A stretch of 64,000 nt of DNA, taken from positions 26,682-90,681 of the forward strand of contig JADIIU010000052.1 of the NCBI GenBank assembly GCA_027603945.1, given 5' to 3'. The notes under the pieces were generated by a model. It was given only the letters and a program-made list of their open reading frames with translations. It searched no databases and had not been told where the DNA came from. Position 1 is the first letter of the stretch, and every line of letters begins with the position of its first letter. Below are positions 1 through 10,826 of the stretch, piece by piece. The position numbers and the translations under genes were made by a program. The DNA comes from Terramyces sp. JEL0728 (lineage: Eukaryota; Chytridiomycota; Chytridiomycetes; Rhizophydiales; Terramycetaceae).

Positions 1-2463
1 TCGACTGGAGTTCGGATAATGCCTTTTGGGTAGCATTTTCAAAGTCTCTCATTTGTTTTTGCCATTTTTCTTGCAGAACAGCAGCTTTTCCTTGTTGGAG
101 ATGATATTTTTCATACTCGGACATCAATTCGCCGTTGTATTTAATATCCAGTTCCTATGGTTACTTTTAAACTACGTGAAGTTCGCCAACATGTCTCGAT
201 CGGAGGTTTTGTGTTTGCTCTTGGTGCTTGACATCTTCTTTTTCCTTCTCTGTTCTAAGAACAGTTGTGGATACTTTAAGGACTTCAATTTCTTGGGAGA
301 ATGTTTCCGTGATTTCCTTTAGTTTTTCATTAAAGTTCATGTCTTTTAGTCGAAGCTGGTATTCATGTTCAAGCTTGAGCTCATCCAGCTGTCTTTGGAT
401 TTCTGCAGTCAGCACAGTCTTCTCTTCTAAATCGGATTTGGTTATGAGAATCTACAGGTAAATTTGCATTTACCTCGTCTGCGAATACTGTTCCTTTATC
501 TTTCTTTAGCGTTCTATCATCCTTATCGGTTAATCGAAACATGTAAATACATCCATCTTCGCCAACCGAAAAGAGATATTGGTCATCGCATGACACTTTG
601 ATCTTGGTTACTGGTGCTGAATGAGCCTGGTGCTCTTGGAAATCATGTTGGTCGCCAAATGGAAAACGCAATGCGCGGATAGTCCCTGCCTGGGTACCAA
701 CAAAGATCATTTTCCCTGAATTTGACAGAGCAATTTGGGTCATGACTTGATTTGATTCAAACTCCTTTGTTACAGTTGATTCCGTGATTTCCTTGACCAT
801 TCTATCAGTGCCTACAGCATACATAGTTCTACCGCTTGGAGAACAAACCGCATCAAAGTAGCCGCACGTTTTAAGGATATGTTCGTGCTCTCTTTTCATA
901 GTTCTCATGTTCCAAGTATACACCGCTCCATCAGAACCGGAAGATACCAAGCAACCGTCATCCGGAGTCCAATATAACGACTTTACTTTTCCATTATGGC
1001 CCTTCAAATTTTCAATATTTTCAAATGTCCATGTAGAAAATATTTGGACGATATTTCCATGAGCCGCGGCAAATATATGTCCACCATTAGAAAAACGGCA
1101 CTAGTATTAAAAATCAATCACCTCTTTGCAACTTCTAATGTTAAATTCGCGGACAGGACGCAAATCGTCCATCAAAATATTCATTAGTTTTAGTTTATCA
1201 TGGAATCCAATCAAAATATACAGTCCAGACGGATGTAACGAGATCGACTGAGGCTCGTCTACAAAGAATTTGACTATTTCACAATTACCAGTCAAATAAT
1301 TCCAAAATCGAATTGATTTATCCGATGATATAGTTACGATTATAGGTTTACGCACACACAGATCCAAACTTGTAATTGCGCCGTAGTGGAATGCCTCCAA
1401 AAACACCTCAAATTTAGCCTCTTCCACTGTTTGCGCTTTGGTTGGATTGTGAGCACTTATAATGACTTTGTACACCATGTTTGTGTTTACTTCCACCAAT
1501 AGCGTGTCCTCCCCAGTTGTAGATGCAAGCCCAGTAACGACCAATTGGTTATCTGGCAGCGTCATTGTTTGATGTAGGGTAAACCCGCCCTGTTCCAAGA
1601 CCAAGAAATTATAAATTGAAACTTGTCCTCCAGTACCTCCAATCGCAAACCCCCTCTTTGTCGGTTGGATGCTAGCAATTGTATTGTTTGAACCAGCCCC
1701 GCCAAACTGCTCTTTTTGTATAACTTGGCCATTGTCAATCAAAAACATCTCTCCGGTTCTAGCTCCGATAATCAAGCGATCAATTGTAACCCAGCAATGC
1801 CTGATGTAGTCGAGTGGAGGAAGTTCGATAGTAATTGGCTTCAATACACCTTCAATGAATCGGAAAATTGTTGCAAATCCTTTTCCAGTAACACACAGTT
1901 CCATATTGTCAAATGGATTAATCGATATTTGATATACTGGTTGATCGGGCGACGGGGTAGACACGACTGTTGCTAATGGTTTACCCTTTTCCCAAGGATA
2001 ATAATGCAGGATCCAGTCCGGCTTCCCCATCTGAGCTGCAAGGTATTTAGAGTCTACAGAGAAAGCCATTGAGATAAATTCCTAGTCTTAAATAATCTCG
2101 TACCCCTTGCTGCTGAGGAACTGAGGCGGTGAGTTTCCTTCTTTTTCGATATGTGTGCAGATCATATACATGAATGGATGGCTCTCCAGGCGACTTTTGG
2201 GCTACTGCAAACACATGTTTATCTGGCGCAACTGTCAAACAAGTAATGAAATTCAATATGTCTGAAACCGGGACAAACCTTTGTGATTTTTGTTCTACAT
2301 TTGATACTAGCGTAAATATATTTTACTGATAACATTGCTACCTGCAGGGTAGAGGACGGTATTTTCTTCAATGTAAAACAAATTGTCATTCACAGTCGAA
2401 GATAATCCAAATACAAAGCTCTATTAGTGAATATTACCCATGCGATACCGATGCAATCGACAT
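1..2463 (-). CDS. CFAP57: CFAP57 (WDR65) cilia- and flagella-associated WD40/coiled-coil protein, 3' end cut by window edge
   Basis: Axonemal protein of motile flagella, involved in assembly of inner dynein arm subsets. The N-terminal part starts MSIASSFVFG and leads into an ENTVLYPAG motif typical of the family. About 630 residues of WD40 repeats follow (for example ISSDKSIRFWN and SGSDGAVYTWN). After the intron at 452-473 a charged coiled coil begins (DEILITKSDLEEK). The gene runs off the left edge while still in the coiled coil. Six tiny introns restore one frame: 2421-2448 (28 nt), 2307-2326, 2082-2103, 1101-1121, 452-473 and 155-175. The start at 2463 is inferred: the first exon is only five codons, so the true start is less certain than the family assignment. 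Confidence 0.9.
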
Positions 2464-2744
2464 TTAATTGAGAGTTAAACTACGCGTATCTGGTGATGTC
2501 ATCCCAATGTGGTGCTACTACTATTTGAAACCCTCTACTTTCATTTTCATTCTGTTAGTACCAAGGTCGATTACTAGTATGCTCCAACTGCAAATATCCT
2601 TCATTGGACACCGGCTTGTTTTGCCATCAGCGGTTGCATTCAGACAATTAACGCAATGTAGCCCTTGTGCAACAACTAATTAAAAACTGAAACAACATGA
2701 TCATCCGTTAAATTGCGGCAAGCTTACTTTTTTTACTCTGAAAA
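2464..2744. other. divergent intergenic region between CFAP57 and HMG1
   Basis: 281 bp upstream of both a minus-strand flagellar gene and a plus-strand HMG-box gene. It contains TGATGTCA at about 2493-2500, a CRE/ATF-like octamer about 30 nt upstream of the CFAP57 start. A short open frame on the plus strand (2468-2683) has no ATG-based support and no recognisable family, so I treat it as noncoding. Confidence 0.5.
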
Positions 2745-3171
2745 ATGCATATTAAAAAAAAGGAACCAAAGCCAAAGCCAATAAAGAAGCCAATGAACTG
2801 GTAAATCCAACTTGATCCCAGCTTCTTTAGGTACAAGCAGGATATGCGCAAAAAAGTAATTGAAGAATACGGAGTTACGCAAAACAATGAAATTTCTCGT
2901 ATAATTGCTGAACTATGGAGCAAGGAATCACCGGAAATCAAACTTCGCTATTCAAAGGAGAGCGAGAAAGCATACCTTGAACATAGGGAGAAATACCCGT
3001 AACTATTGTTAATTTAGTGACTTTGTTTGGCCATCAAAGCTATCCACCAAATTGAAAAGAGAAAAGAAGGAAAAAGGCAGGATGGAAGTACGGTTCAACG
3101 ACTTTCGAACTGGATTTACACCTGAACTAGAGGACTGCGAACCCATTCAAAGATACTTGGCAAGTCTGTAA
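2745..3171 (+). CDS. MATA-type HMG-box protein 1 (128 aa)
   Basis: Small DNA-binding protein of the MATA_HMG-box class (fungal mating-type and related transcription factors). The start MHIKKKEPKPKPIKKPMN leads into the HMG box (FFRYKQDMRK, EISRIIAELW, YPDFVWPSK). Two introns must be removed: 2802-2822 (21 nt, just after KPMN) and 2999-3017 (19 nt, inside YPD). A short tail ends with FNDFRTGFTPELEDC and a final RYLASL. This tail motif is shared with HMG2 and HMG4 in this window. One of four paralogues within 8 kb. DNA targets and any mating role are not evident from sequence. Confidence 0.85.
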
Positions 3172-3333
3172 TTAAAAACCCATTTTTCATTTATTTATAA
3201 TGTCTGGATTTGCAATGCGAAAGTGCCGAGAAGGTGTTAAAGTGTCGAAAGGACTGGTGAGGAATTTTACAGTGAAAATAAGCAATTCCGAGCTTATTTT
3301 GTCCAGTAGCAACATTTTAAAGACAATCTCACG

Positions 3334-4380
3334 TCACTTCCAGACTCCACAGGTCTTTCCATTGACCAGTAAAAGATTTTCATTCCACTGTAAAAGACTG
3401 CTGGAGCCAGGTTCATCAAATTTCTTTTTAAATACCAGTCGGTAATTGAGTGTATTCCAGCAGTATAGAAACCCGTCATCCGAACCAGCGAATAAGTATC
3501 CGGCGTGCAATTGGATAGGCATGGTTTTGACTTGGTTATTAGCTTTGAATGTATTGATTATCTTGAAATTTCTCTGATCCCATTCTTGAATTTCTCCATT
3601 AATCAGCGACGTGAAAACAGACTTGTTGTGGACCATTAGATCAGAGATTGGCGATCCGCAATTCACAGTGTACTTTGGTTTATATCCAGAATCTAAAATA
3701 TATAGGTTTCCGTTCCTGCATCCGGTGTATACCAATCCATTCTTGTTTTTAATCGACAGCACGTCAGTCTTTTTGGGTATTTTAAAATCAATAATTACCC
3801 CACGGTTCCAGTCAATTATGCTGTACTTTCCTGTTGATCCCAATACGCTCTCCATCTTTTTATTCAAATGGCTACACCAAATTGGGCTGGAATTTCTACA
3901 CTCGATTTCATTTAGAAACTCCAATTCGTTATTCTTGATGTACAACCTCGTCTTGCCTGATTCTACGCCTGTTCCCAACGAAGATATAGATATATACGGC
4001 GAGTGCGATTTTAAGGACTGAATTGAAGTTATTTGAGAATCAAAATTGTAAATTCTAGAATCTTGTTTTGCTGTATCGTAAAGCAAACACGACTTGTAGG
4101 TTCCAACTATAAAATGTGAGTCTATGGAATGGAATGCAGTGACATTGCTTACAATTGGGAATTCAATTGTATTCTTTATCGATAGTTTTGAATAAATGGA
4201 ATCCATAATCTTGCAGTGGGAGACGCCAAGTGTTTCTCTGTTAAAAATCTGAATTGGAACTGCATCTTTTTTCTTTTTCTTCTCTTCTACTTTGCTCTCC
4301 TCTCTCTTCCTTTTCAATTCTGGTGTATCTTTAAAATATTTCTTTTTAATTGAGCAATAATAAAATCCAGGAATCTCCAT
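3334..4380 (-). CDS. DCAF4-like WD40 protein (348 aa)
   Basis: Intronless. It begins MEIPGFYYCSIKKKYFK, resembling the PGFYY motif at the start of DCAF4/WDR21 substrate receptors of the CUL4-DDB1 ubiquitin ligase. A lysine-rich stretch (EEKKKKKDA) follows, which could be a nuclear signal. Then come degenerate WD-type blades (for example FTSLINGEIQEWDQRN and FAGSDDGFLYCWN), ending GVWK. The DDB1-binding function is inferred from family resemblance; individual WD repeats are weak. The upstream in-frame codons before 4380 are not ATG-supported by homology, so I start at MEIPG. Intergenic distance to HMG1 is about 160 bp. Confidence 0.7.
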   Translation of the reverse strand: MEIPGFYYCSIKKKYFKDTPELKRKREESKVEEKKKKKDAVPIQIFNRETLGVSHCKIMDSIYSKLSIKNTIEFPIVSNVTAFHSIDSHFIVGTYKSCLLYDTAKQDSRIYNFDSQITSIQSLKSHSPYISISSLGTGVESGKTRLYIKNNELEFLNEIECRNSSPIWCSHLNKKMESVLGSTGKYSIIDWNRGVIIDFKIPKKTDVLSIKNKNGLVYTGCRNGNLYILDSGYKPKYTVNCGSPISDLMVHNKSVFTSLINGEIQEWDQRNFKIINTFKANNQVKTMPIQLHAGYLFAGSDDGFLYCWNTLNYRLVFKKKFDEPGSSSLLQWNENLLLVNGKTCGVWK

Positions 4381-4534
4381 TCTATCTGTTAAAAAGAAAA
4401 AAAATATAGACCTCAAATCTATGCTGATATTTGCCCTCTATATTCCTATTGTTATTACTTGCAAAAGCTGGATAAATCCTTTCTTCTCGGCCGATAGTTT
4501 AAATTGCATACTGGAAAATTCAATTTTTTCAAAA

Positions 4535-5556
4535 ATGAAGGCAGTAATTGTTGAACAGCCAGGTATGAAATCCTAATATAGGAAGCGCATCGTACCTGAA
4601 ACTTGGACAAGTACCGGATGCAGTTCCTAAAAGCGACGAACTGCTCGTCAAAGTAAAGTACTTTGGACTGAACCGGATGGATATTTTGCAGCGGGATGGA
4701 AGATATCCAGTGCCCCCAAACGCTTCACCGATTCTAGGAGTTGAATTCGCTGGAGATGTAGTAACAGTCCCTGCAAATTCTAAATTCAAAGTTGGTGATC
4801 GTGTATTTGGATTAGTTTATGGTGGTGCTTATGCCGAGTATGTTGCAATCAACGAACGTATGGCAATGCAAATCCCTGCAAGTTTATCCTACAAAGAAGC
4901 TGCTGCACTTCCAGAAGTATGGTTCACTGCTACTCAAGCTTTAATTCATATCGGCAAAGTTAAAGCAGGCGAAAATGTGTTGCTTCATGCCGGCGCTTCT
5001 GGAGTTGGAACCGCAGCAATTCAAATTGCAAAGCATCTCAAAGCGTAATTATCTTTAATTTAGCGCAAATATTATTGTTACCGCTGGATCTGATGAAAAG
5101 ATTGCTTACTGTAAATCGCTAGGTGCAACCAGTGGTATCAATTACAAGACAGCTCCAGAGTTTGGCCAACAGGTATTAAAAGAAACTGGAAGAGGAGCGG
5201 ATTTTATTTTGGATTTCATTGGGGCTTCGTACTGGAACAACAACATGGAAGCGCTTGCTATGGATGGAAGAATGGTTATTCTCGGATTGATGGGAGGATT
5301 CAAACTGCCAGAAGCAGACATTTCTCCGTTTTTGAGAAAGAGAATCCAAGTAACTGGATCAACTCTAAGATCACGCACAATCGACTTTCAAGTGCAATTA
5401 AAAGATATTTTTACAAATGAATTGCTGCCAAGAATAGTATCTGGAGAATTGAAGCCGGTTATTGATCGCGAATATAGCTGGGAAAACATTGTGGAAGCTC
5501 ATTTGCACATGGAAGCCAATGCGAACGTTGGTAAAATTCTTGTTTCAACTGATTAA
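4535..5556 (+). CDS. PIG3-like NAD(P)H:quinone oxidoreductase (MDR family, 327 aa)
   Basis: Zinc-independent medium-chain dehydrogenase related to TP53I3/PIG3 and bacterial quinone oxidoreductases, which reduce quinones with NADPH. N-terminal MKAVIVEQPG, catalytic-fold segment YGGAYAEYV, then the Rossmann motif AGASGVGTAAIQIA and VTAGSDEKI. The frame is continuous only after removing two 19-nt introns, 4563-4581 (GTATGAAATCCTAATATAG) and 5045-5063 (GTAATTATCTTTAATTTAG). Both junctions then read through conserved family sequence (EQPGSASYLKL; KHLKAANIIVTAG). An AATAAA-like signal overlaps the stop codon. These two introns are the clearest demonstration of the intron type used across the window. 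Confidence 0.93.
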
Positions 5557-5928
5557 TAAACAATCGTCCATATTACAGTGAAACCAGTCCGCAATATTTG
5601 AAACATTCAAAAGAAGGCTAGTCTCCAAGATCTGTCACGAAGCAACGAGCTGCCTTCATCGCTATTTCCTTGCTGATTGGTTGTCACAGGTCTTGGTCAG
5701 CAATCAAATCATTGAATTGGTTTGGTAGTGCTGCTAGCCACTTTGAAACATTTCGCGTTGTGTCATTGGCAAGGGATCCAAGGGGGTGAATGCAATTTTG
5801 GGCTCTTTCGAATCCGACAATATCATTGGATAAGCACACTTGGATGTTCAAGCTTATTCAGCCTTTTCATTCATTGGCTCAGTTTTATTATTTGTTATAA
5901 ATCAAATCAAAAAGTTTGCACTGTGGAA
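5557..5928. other. 372-bp intergenic region upstream of HMG2
   Basis: No coding potential, RNA gene or repeat that I can support. An open frame continues upstream of HMG2 but has no family support, and the conserved HMG2 protein begins at the ATG at 5929. Confidence 0.4.
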
Positions 5929-6456
5929 ATGTCAAAAACTAGTACAGAAGTAAAAAAGCCAATGAATTCATTCTTCAGGTATTCCGCAGCTAACGGTAGA
6001 TATAAAGCTCATGTGCGGGAAAGAATCGTTCAACAAACAGGAACAAACAAGAACAGCGTAATCAGTCGAATTGCTGCGCAAATGTGGGCAGAAGAATCAC
6101 CAGAAGTCAGAGCGCACTTTAACAAACTAACCGAGGAAGCATTTTTGGAACACCGCAAACTCTACCCAGATTTTCTTTGGCCATCAAAATCAGAAAAGTT
6201 TAAAATTGCAAAGCAAAAAGCAAAAGCAAAGCAAGCACTTTCCCTCAATACCAAAAGCAACGTTACCCGTCAATTTGTTCAACCACTGACTCCTAAAGAC
6301 GAAAACAAACTTGATTTTGAATTCACAGCCCCAATGTCTGCTAGATTAAATAAGCAATTTGATTTTGATTCGTTCAAGACTGGATGGACTCCAGCCAGAA
6401 ATGATATCAGTTTCCAAGCGTATATTAACCAGAGCCTCCTGGCTGCCAATCAATAA
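5929..6456 (+). CDS. MATA-type HMG-box protein 2 (168 aa)
   Basis: Starts MSKTSTEVKKPMNSFF, followed by the MATA_HMG box (ERIVQQTGTNKNSVISRI, AAQMWAEE, YPDFLWPSK), a basic linker (KIAKQKAKAKQA) and the tail motif FDSFKTGWTPARNDI ... AYINQSL. The frame looks uninterrupted, but 5979-5999 is a 21-nt GT...AG intron without stops. It would add seven residues (YSAANGR) inside the otherwise invariant FFRYK block, and its position matches the intron of HMG3 exactly. Splicing gives FFRYKAHVRE, as in the paralogues. The second HMG intron seen in HMG1 and HMG3 is absent here. The stop is followed immediately by an AATAAA-like signal. Confidence 0.87.
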   Translation: MSKTSTEVKKPMNSFFRYSAANGRYKAHVRERIVQQTGTNKNSVISRIAAQMWAEESPEVRAHFNKLTEEAFLEHRKLYPDFLWPSKSEKFKIAKQKAKAKQALSLNTKSNVTRQFVQPLTPKDENKLDFEFTAPMSARLNKQFDFDSFKTGWTPARNDISFQAYINQSLLAANQ

Positions 6457-7307
6457 ACTTAATTTATTTCTTTAATTTTCTGGTATTTACGCTATAGAAT
6501 TACATTGCTAATAATGTGATATTACAGTATTGGAATTTGATCCACATTAGTATTACATTCACAAAAGACGGACGGTATTGATCTCTGCTAGTTTTGGCAT
6601 CCGCATAATCGTTTGATGGTGATTGTTTAGCATAATTGGCCGCAAATATTGGCTTGGCCGTTTAATCAAGCAGACCTTGGATTTCAGCAAATTTCTTATT
6701 TGTCACCTCTTGATATTTGTGTACACGCTATCTCAAAGACCTGGAACACACTCAACATTAGCAGCAATCCCCCCAATTGAAAACTAAAAGAAAGGCTCTG
6801 CTAAAAAAGCGCTTTTTGAAGCGGGCACCGCAGCCAATCAGATACTCGTATTTTACGGCCTAGAGGACAAATTGGGTTGGTGAAATCAAAAGTGAAACGC
6901 TTCTTACACTGCCTGGGAAGAAAAACGGTCAGAGGGTTTCAGATTTCATACAAGCCAAAATGAAAAATTGGAGGTTCCTTGTATCTCTAACTCCTACATC
7001 CCAGAAACTAATCATAAAAAGTCTACTTGTCTGTGTGAGATCATAAAACATTCCTAATAGGGAAACACAACGAATTCGGATTTCTTTCATCAAGGCGATA
7101 TAAGCCACACCAGATAAAATTATGTTCATCAGGTTACACAAATCAAGTGATTGAGCAATGATGTGCAGTAAATCGAATCTTTTCCCCTCTGTCCAAGGGC
7201 TAGATCTCGGAGAGCAGCCAGATATGTTTTCTAGTTTTTTTTCTTGATTTCCCAGCGGCCTTGCGGTCACATTATATTAAACATACCATTTTGAGTGAGT
7301 TTGAAAC
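6457..7307. other. 851-bp intergenic region upstream of HMG3
   Basis: Unusually long gap for this window. A minus-strand open frame (6929-7270) lacks an ATG start and resembles no family I know. A short perfect inverted repeat AAAAAGCGCTTTTT lies near 6803-6818. No degenerate HMG box or transposon end was recognised. Confidence 0.4.
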
Positions 7308-8138
7308 ATGGATGAATTCAGGCTAAACCACATCCCCTTGAACAATATAAAAGCACAAACAAAGCGTGACCAACTAATGGAAAATTACTCTCCGCCGCCA
7401 AGGTATAATAGCAAAGCACACCAAGTAAAGAAACCTATGAATGCCTTCTTTAGGTACTAGCCGTCTAATATAAGGTATAAAGCAGCAATGAAGGATGAGA
7501 TTATTCGCCAAGCGGGAACAACAAAAGGAACAATAGTTAGCAAAGTTGCTGGAGAGATGTGGAAGAACGAACCGAAAGAAATCAGAGACTACTTTAACAA
7601 ACAAAGCGCAGACGCAGTGAATGAACATAGACGCAAATACCCAGACGTAGCTGTTTGCTAACAATAGTTTATTTGGCCAAGCAAGAATTCAAGAGCAAGA
7701 AAAGAAAAGCTCAAACGACACGACGGCCAGGTCATGGAACCATTTGGAATCATTTCTGCAGAAGAGCTAGCAGCAGTAGAACGGATGAATAATACTAACG
7801 ATTCTGATGAAGCTAGTACTGCCGATACCAATGTGCTGCCACCACTGTATCAAAATGATCGTCGTTCTTCTTCACACTCTGGAGGCTCACCAATACAAGG
7901 AAATCTACACAGCTTGCCACCAATGAATAGACCAAATATACAGCGGTTGCCGTCAATGACTCAGCATACATCGCCAATGATTTCAAATGCCCATCCCAGA
8001 GAAAACAGTTTGCCACCAATGCAAAGGGGGTATTCTGTGGATTCTATACCTCTAATGCATCCGCCTGTTCTACCAAGAGTGAATGCCAACCCTCCTCCTG
8101 GCTACGGCTATCCCAGTCAGGAGCCTTGGCATATGTGA
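7308..8138 (+). CDS. MATA-type HMG-box protein 3 with proline-rich tail (262 aa)
   Basis: HMG box flanked by an N-terminal extension (starting MDEFRLNHIPLNN) and a long Pro/Ser/Met-rich tail with repeated LPPMxR segments (SLPPMNRP, SLPPMQRG). Two 21-nt introns are removed: 7454-7474, which ends in AAG and lies in the FFR codon, and 7647-7667 after YPD. The spliced core reads FFRYKAAMKDEIIRQAG and YPDFIWPSK. Unlike HMG1, HMG2 and HMG4 it lacks the TG(F/W)TP tail motif. A TATAAAAG sequence near 7346 sits inside the N-terminal extension, so translation may instead begin at the ATG at 7377 (MENYSPPPR). Confidence 0.83.
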
Positions 8139-8236
8139 ATAATACGTTAATATCACTAATTTATTTAAGACTAATAAATGATTTTTAATTTCAAGACATT
8201 GTTCAAAGCATTTCTAAAGTAACAGTTTATTTATTC

Positions 8237-10063
8237 TCATCTTCTCCAATTCGAATCATTTGCATCTGGGATTGAGGTATTATCTGAAAAGTAGGAGTCT
8301 GTGCTTGGTTTAGGAGTTACATGTCTTCCACTCCTTGGCCCGTCAAATGATTCTGAAATCTGTCTTGTCTGTGGAGGTCTTGGTCTATCATAAGGATCAG
8401 AAGGTTGGCGACCAGCTGGTGGTCTTTTTGATTTTTCATCTGGTTTTTGGCGAGAAGCGACAGAACGATTTCCATCCCGGTCAACGGGCGGACGGCTGTT
8501 GTTTCTGGCTTGGTCATTGCGATTAGAGTCATATGGCTCTGATGGTCGACGTGCAGCATTGCGCGCCAGATCACTCTTTGGAGGGGCACTAGGGCTGTAT
8601 GGGTCTGAATTTTCCCTGGAATATTTATCTTTTTGATTAGGATTGGCATAGTTTATATTTGGATTGGTTTTTCCGGATATTGGTGTTTTTGGAGATCCGG
8701 AATATTGAGATTTGCCATGTTCACTTCCATTATCATATCTGGACCGCTGATTGTATCTTTTACTATCTTGTGATGATTGGTAACTTGAAGCATCATCGTC
8801 AGCGTAAGCACGGCGAGGCTCACTGTATCCTGCTTGTGGGCCGCGCTGATTTGCGTATTGATATTGTTGGTCATGTTGAGAATAGCCATATTGTGATCCT
8901 GGCACAGAATATTGATCAGCAGGCGGCGGATATTGGGGATTTGCATATCCATACTGTGATTGTCCATATTGTGAAGGAGGGCCATAACGTGAGGCAGAAT
9001 ATGCTTCACTGTGGACGGAAGGAGCATAATGTTCATCTTCAAAATCGATTGCTGGCAGTGTTGGTTGATTCTCAGAAGAATATTCAGAACCATTTTGAAT
9101 TCTTTCTCGCTCCTGTCTTCTAATATCCTGAAGTCTCCTTTTTGACTTTTTCTTTAAAATTTCCCCAATTCTTAGTTAGTTGTACGCACCTTTTATCAAT
9201 TTTATGGACACAGTATTCTTTCAGATTTCCTTGGATAAAGCACAACAGGATCAAGTACATACATCCAGCCATTACCAAAGTGATAAAACTGATGGACCAA
9301 ATAATAACAGTTGTAAGCTGTAGAGAAACATAAAACACAAGTGAAACAGTCTGGCCTGTACCGTAAGGATTAAACATTTCCTGAATGGCATTTACGAAAT
9401 TTCCTTTTTGATTGTGAAAATGAAACAGCCATACTGAATACAAAATTCCAGCAGATAAAAACTGACGGGGAAATTCCGCAAAGAGCAATCGCATCCATCC
9501 TCGTAGTTTGAAGAAAACCCAAAACGCCATAATATCAACAGTTTTTCTAGAATTTTGAATTTGGTTAAAAAAGCAGTAGTGAGGGTATGATCTAATACAG
9601 TAATAACGGTATGCAATGGTTGAGGTGAACGCATAAGAGATATCCCTCGATTTGATAACTTTCCAAGATTTGTTCCATTCCAATGCTACTAGTACAAACG
9701 ATACCAAAAACGAAAGGAGGATAATAAAGAAAGTCGGTGCGGTGCCAAGAGTACTAATCACTGGGTTTGTTGAACTTTCATTCAGAGTGGAATTGCTTCC
9801 TCCAAAGTTAGTTACCACAAAGTCCTGCTTCTGTCCTTGGAAGAAAGCTTTTATTGCTGAAGAGTTGATGGAAAATAAAAGCATAATGGAGACAAATTCA
9901 AAGCCGTACACCATGAAATCTTTGTTAGCCCAAGGATACCTTTTAGTGTTCCAAAGAATACTGTTACATAGGATAGTTTGCGGCCAAATGCATTGTCAAT
10001 GAAATCATCTACGTCTATATAATCAAAGTTGTGGTCTGGAATCTCTTTCCGCTTCCAGGACAT
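8237..10063 (-). CDS. KCH-family potassium transporter-like membrane protein (595 aa)
   Basis: Resembles the fungal KCH1/KCH2 (PRM6) family of plasma-membrane proteins for low-affinity K+ uptake. It starts MSWKRKEIPDHNFDYIDVDD and carries the family segments IAYRYYCIRSYPHYCFF, AFWVFFKLRGWMRLLFAE and LKEYCVHKIDKR. Several hydrophobic helices lie in residues roughly 60-330. Two introns are required: 9920-9939 (20 nt) and 9171-9189 (19 nt, ending CTAAG). Without the latter the frame hits a stop right after the last helix. The C-terminal ~270 residues are a Gln/Tyr/Ser/Pro-rich low-complexity tail. Convergent with HMG3, 98 bp apart. Confidence 0.82.
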
Positions 10064-10388
10064 TTTGAAAGTTTTGCAAGTGCTTTTCAAACCGCTTTGG
10101 CTTAAATCGGGACCTCTAAAAGAACACTTGAATGACTGCAACCTTTGTAAGCACCGGCAGTCATCATAGAACAAGTTCGGCCCTGTAGCAGGAGCTGCCT
10201 TGTAACCCAGAAGCAGCCATTTCTCTTCCAAGTGTCTTGTTTCACCAGACTGACTAATTGTTAGACCTCATCCTTAGCCAGTCTAGCTAAAGCTGCCAGC
10301 TAGATTTAGTGTGACTGAGAGCGACTATTGAGGAGTAAAATAATTGAATCGCAGTTGGTGCAATAAAGATTAAAATTTACATGATATA
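10064..10388. other. 325-bp region between HMG4 3' end and KCH 5' end
   Basis: A reading frame extends upstream of KCH but without a supported start. I see no RNA gene or repeat. It presumably holds the KCH promoter, because both flanking genes are on the minus strand. Confidence 0.35.
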
Positions 10389-10826
10389 TTACGATATCAA
10401 CGAGTAATCAATGTACTCTAATATAGGCGGACATTCTTCTATTTCTGGAGTAAACCCAGTTTTAAATTCATAAAAATCAAACGGAACAGCGTTCTTATCT
10501 TCTGATGAAGGGGTTTGAGATTCAAATTTAAGCTTGAGGATGGCTTTCTTGAACTTTGAGGACCGGCTTGGCCAAACGTATCCTGGAAATTTCTGTCTAT
10601 GTTCATTGAATGCTTGCTGGGTTAGCCTGTTAAAGTGGTCCTTTACATGCTGTGGTTCTTCTTTCCACATCTGAGCCGCTATTCTGGACAAGTCGCTGTT
10701 CTTGTGTGTACCTGCTCTTTGAATGATTTTTTCACGCATAGCAGCCTTGTATCGAAAGAAAGCGTTCAAAGGCTTCTTTATGTTGAGAGCAGCGTGTCGC
10801 AGATTGATAGTGTCGAAATTGGACAT
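10389..10826 (-). CDS. MATA-type HMG-box protein 4, intronless (145 aa)
   Basis: Starts MSNFDTINLRHAALNIKKP, then the HMG box FFRYKAAMREKIIQRAG, DLSRIAAQMWKEE and FPGYVWPSR. The tail motif is FYEFKTGFTPEIEECPP ... EYIDYSL. It has neither intron seen in the paralogues, and the FFRYK block is continuous, which confirms that the seven extra residues in the unspliced HMG2 frame are intronic. In-frame upstream codons include no ATG before 10826. Intron loss could reflect copying through a spliced transcript, which is inference. Confidence 0.87.
   Translation of the reverse strand: MSNFDTINLRHAALNIKKPLNAFFRYKAAMREKIIQRAGTHKNSDLSRIAAQMWKEEPQHVKDHFNRLTQQAFNEHRQKFPGYVWPSRSSKFKKAILKLKFESQTPSSEDKNAVPFDFYEFKTGFTPEIEECPPILEYIDYSLIS

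Noticed and set aside
6929..7270. Minus-strand open frame of 113 codons upstream of HMG3
   Set aside because: No ATG start and no similarity to anything known; it lies in an intergenic region.
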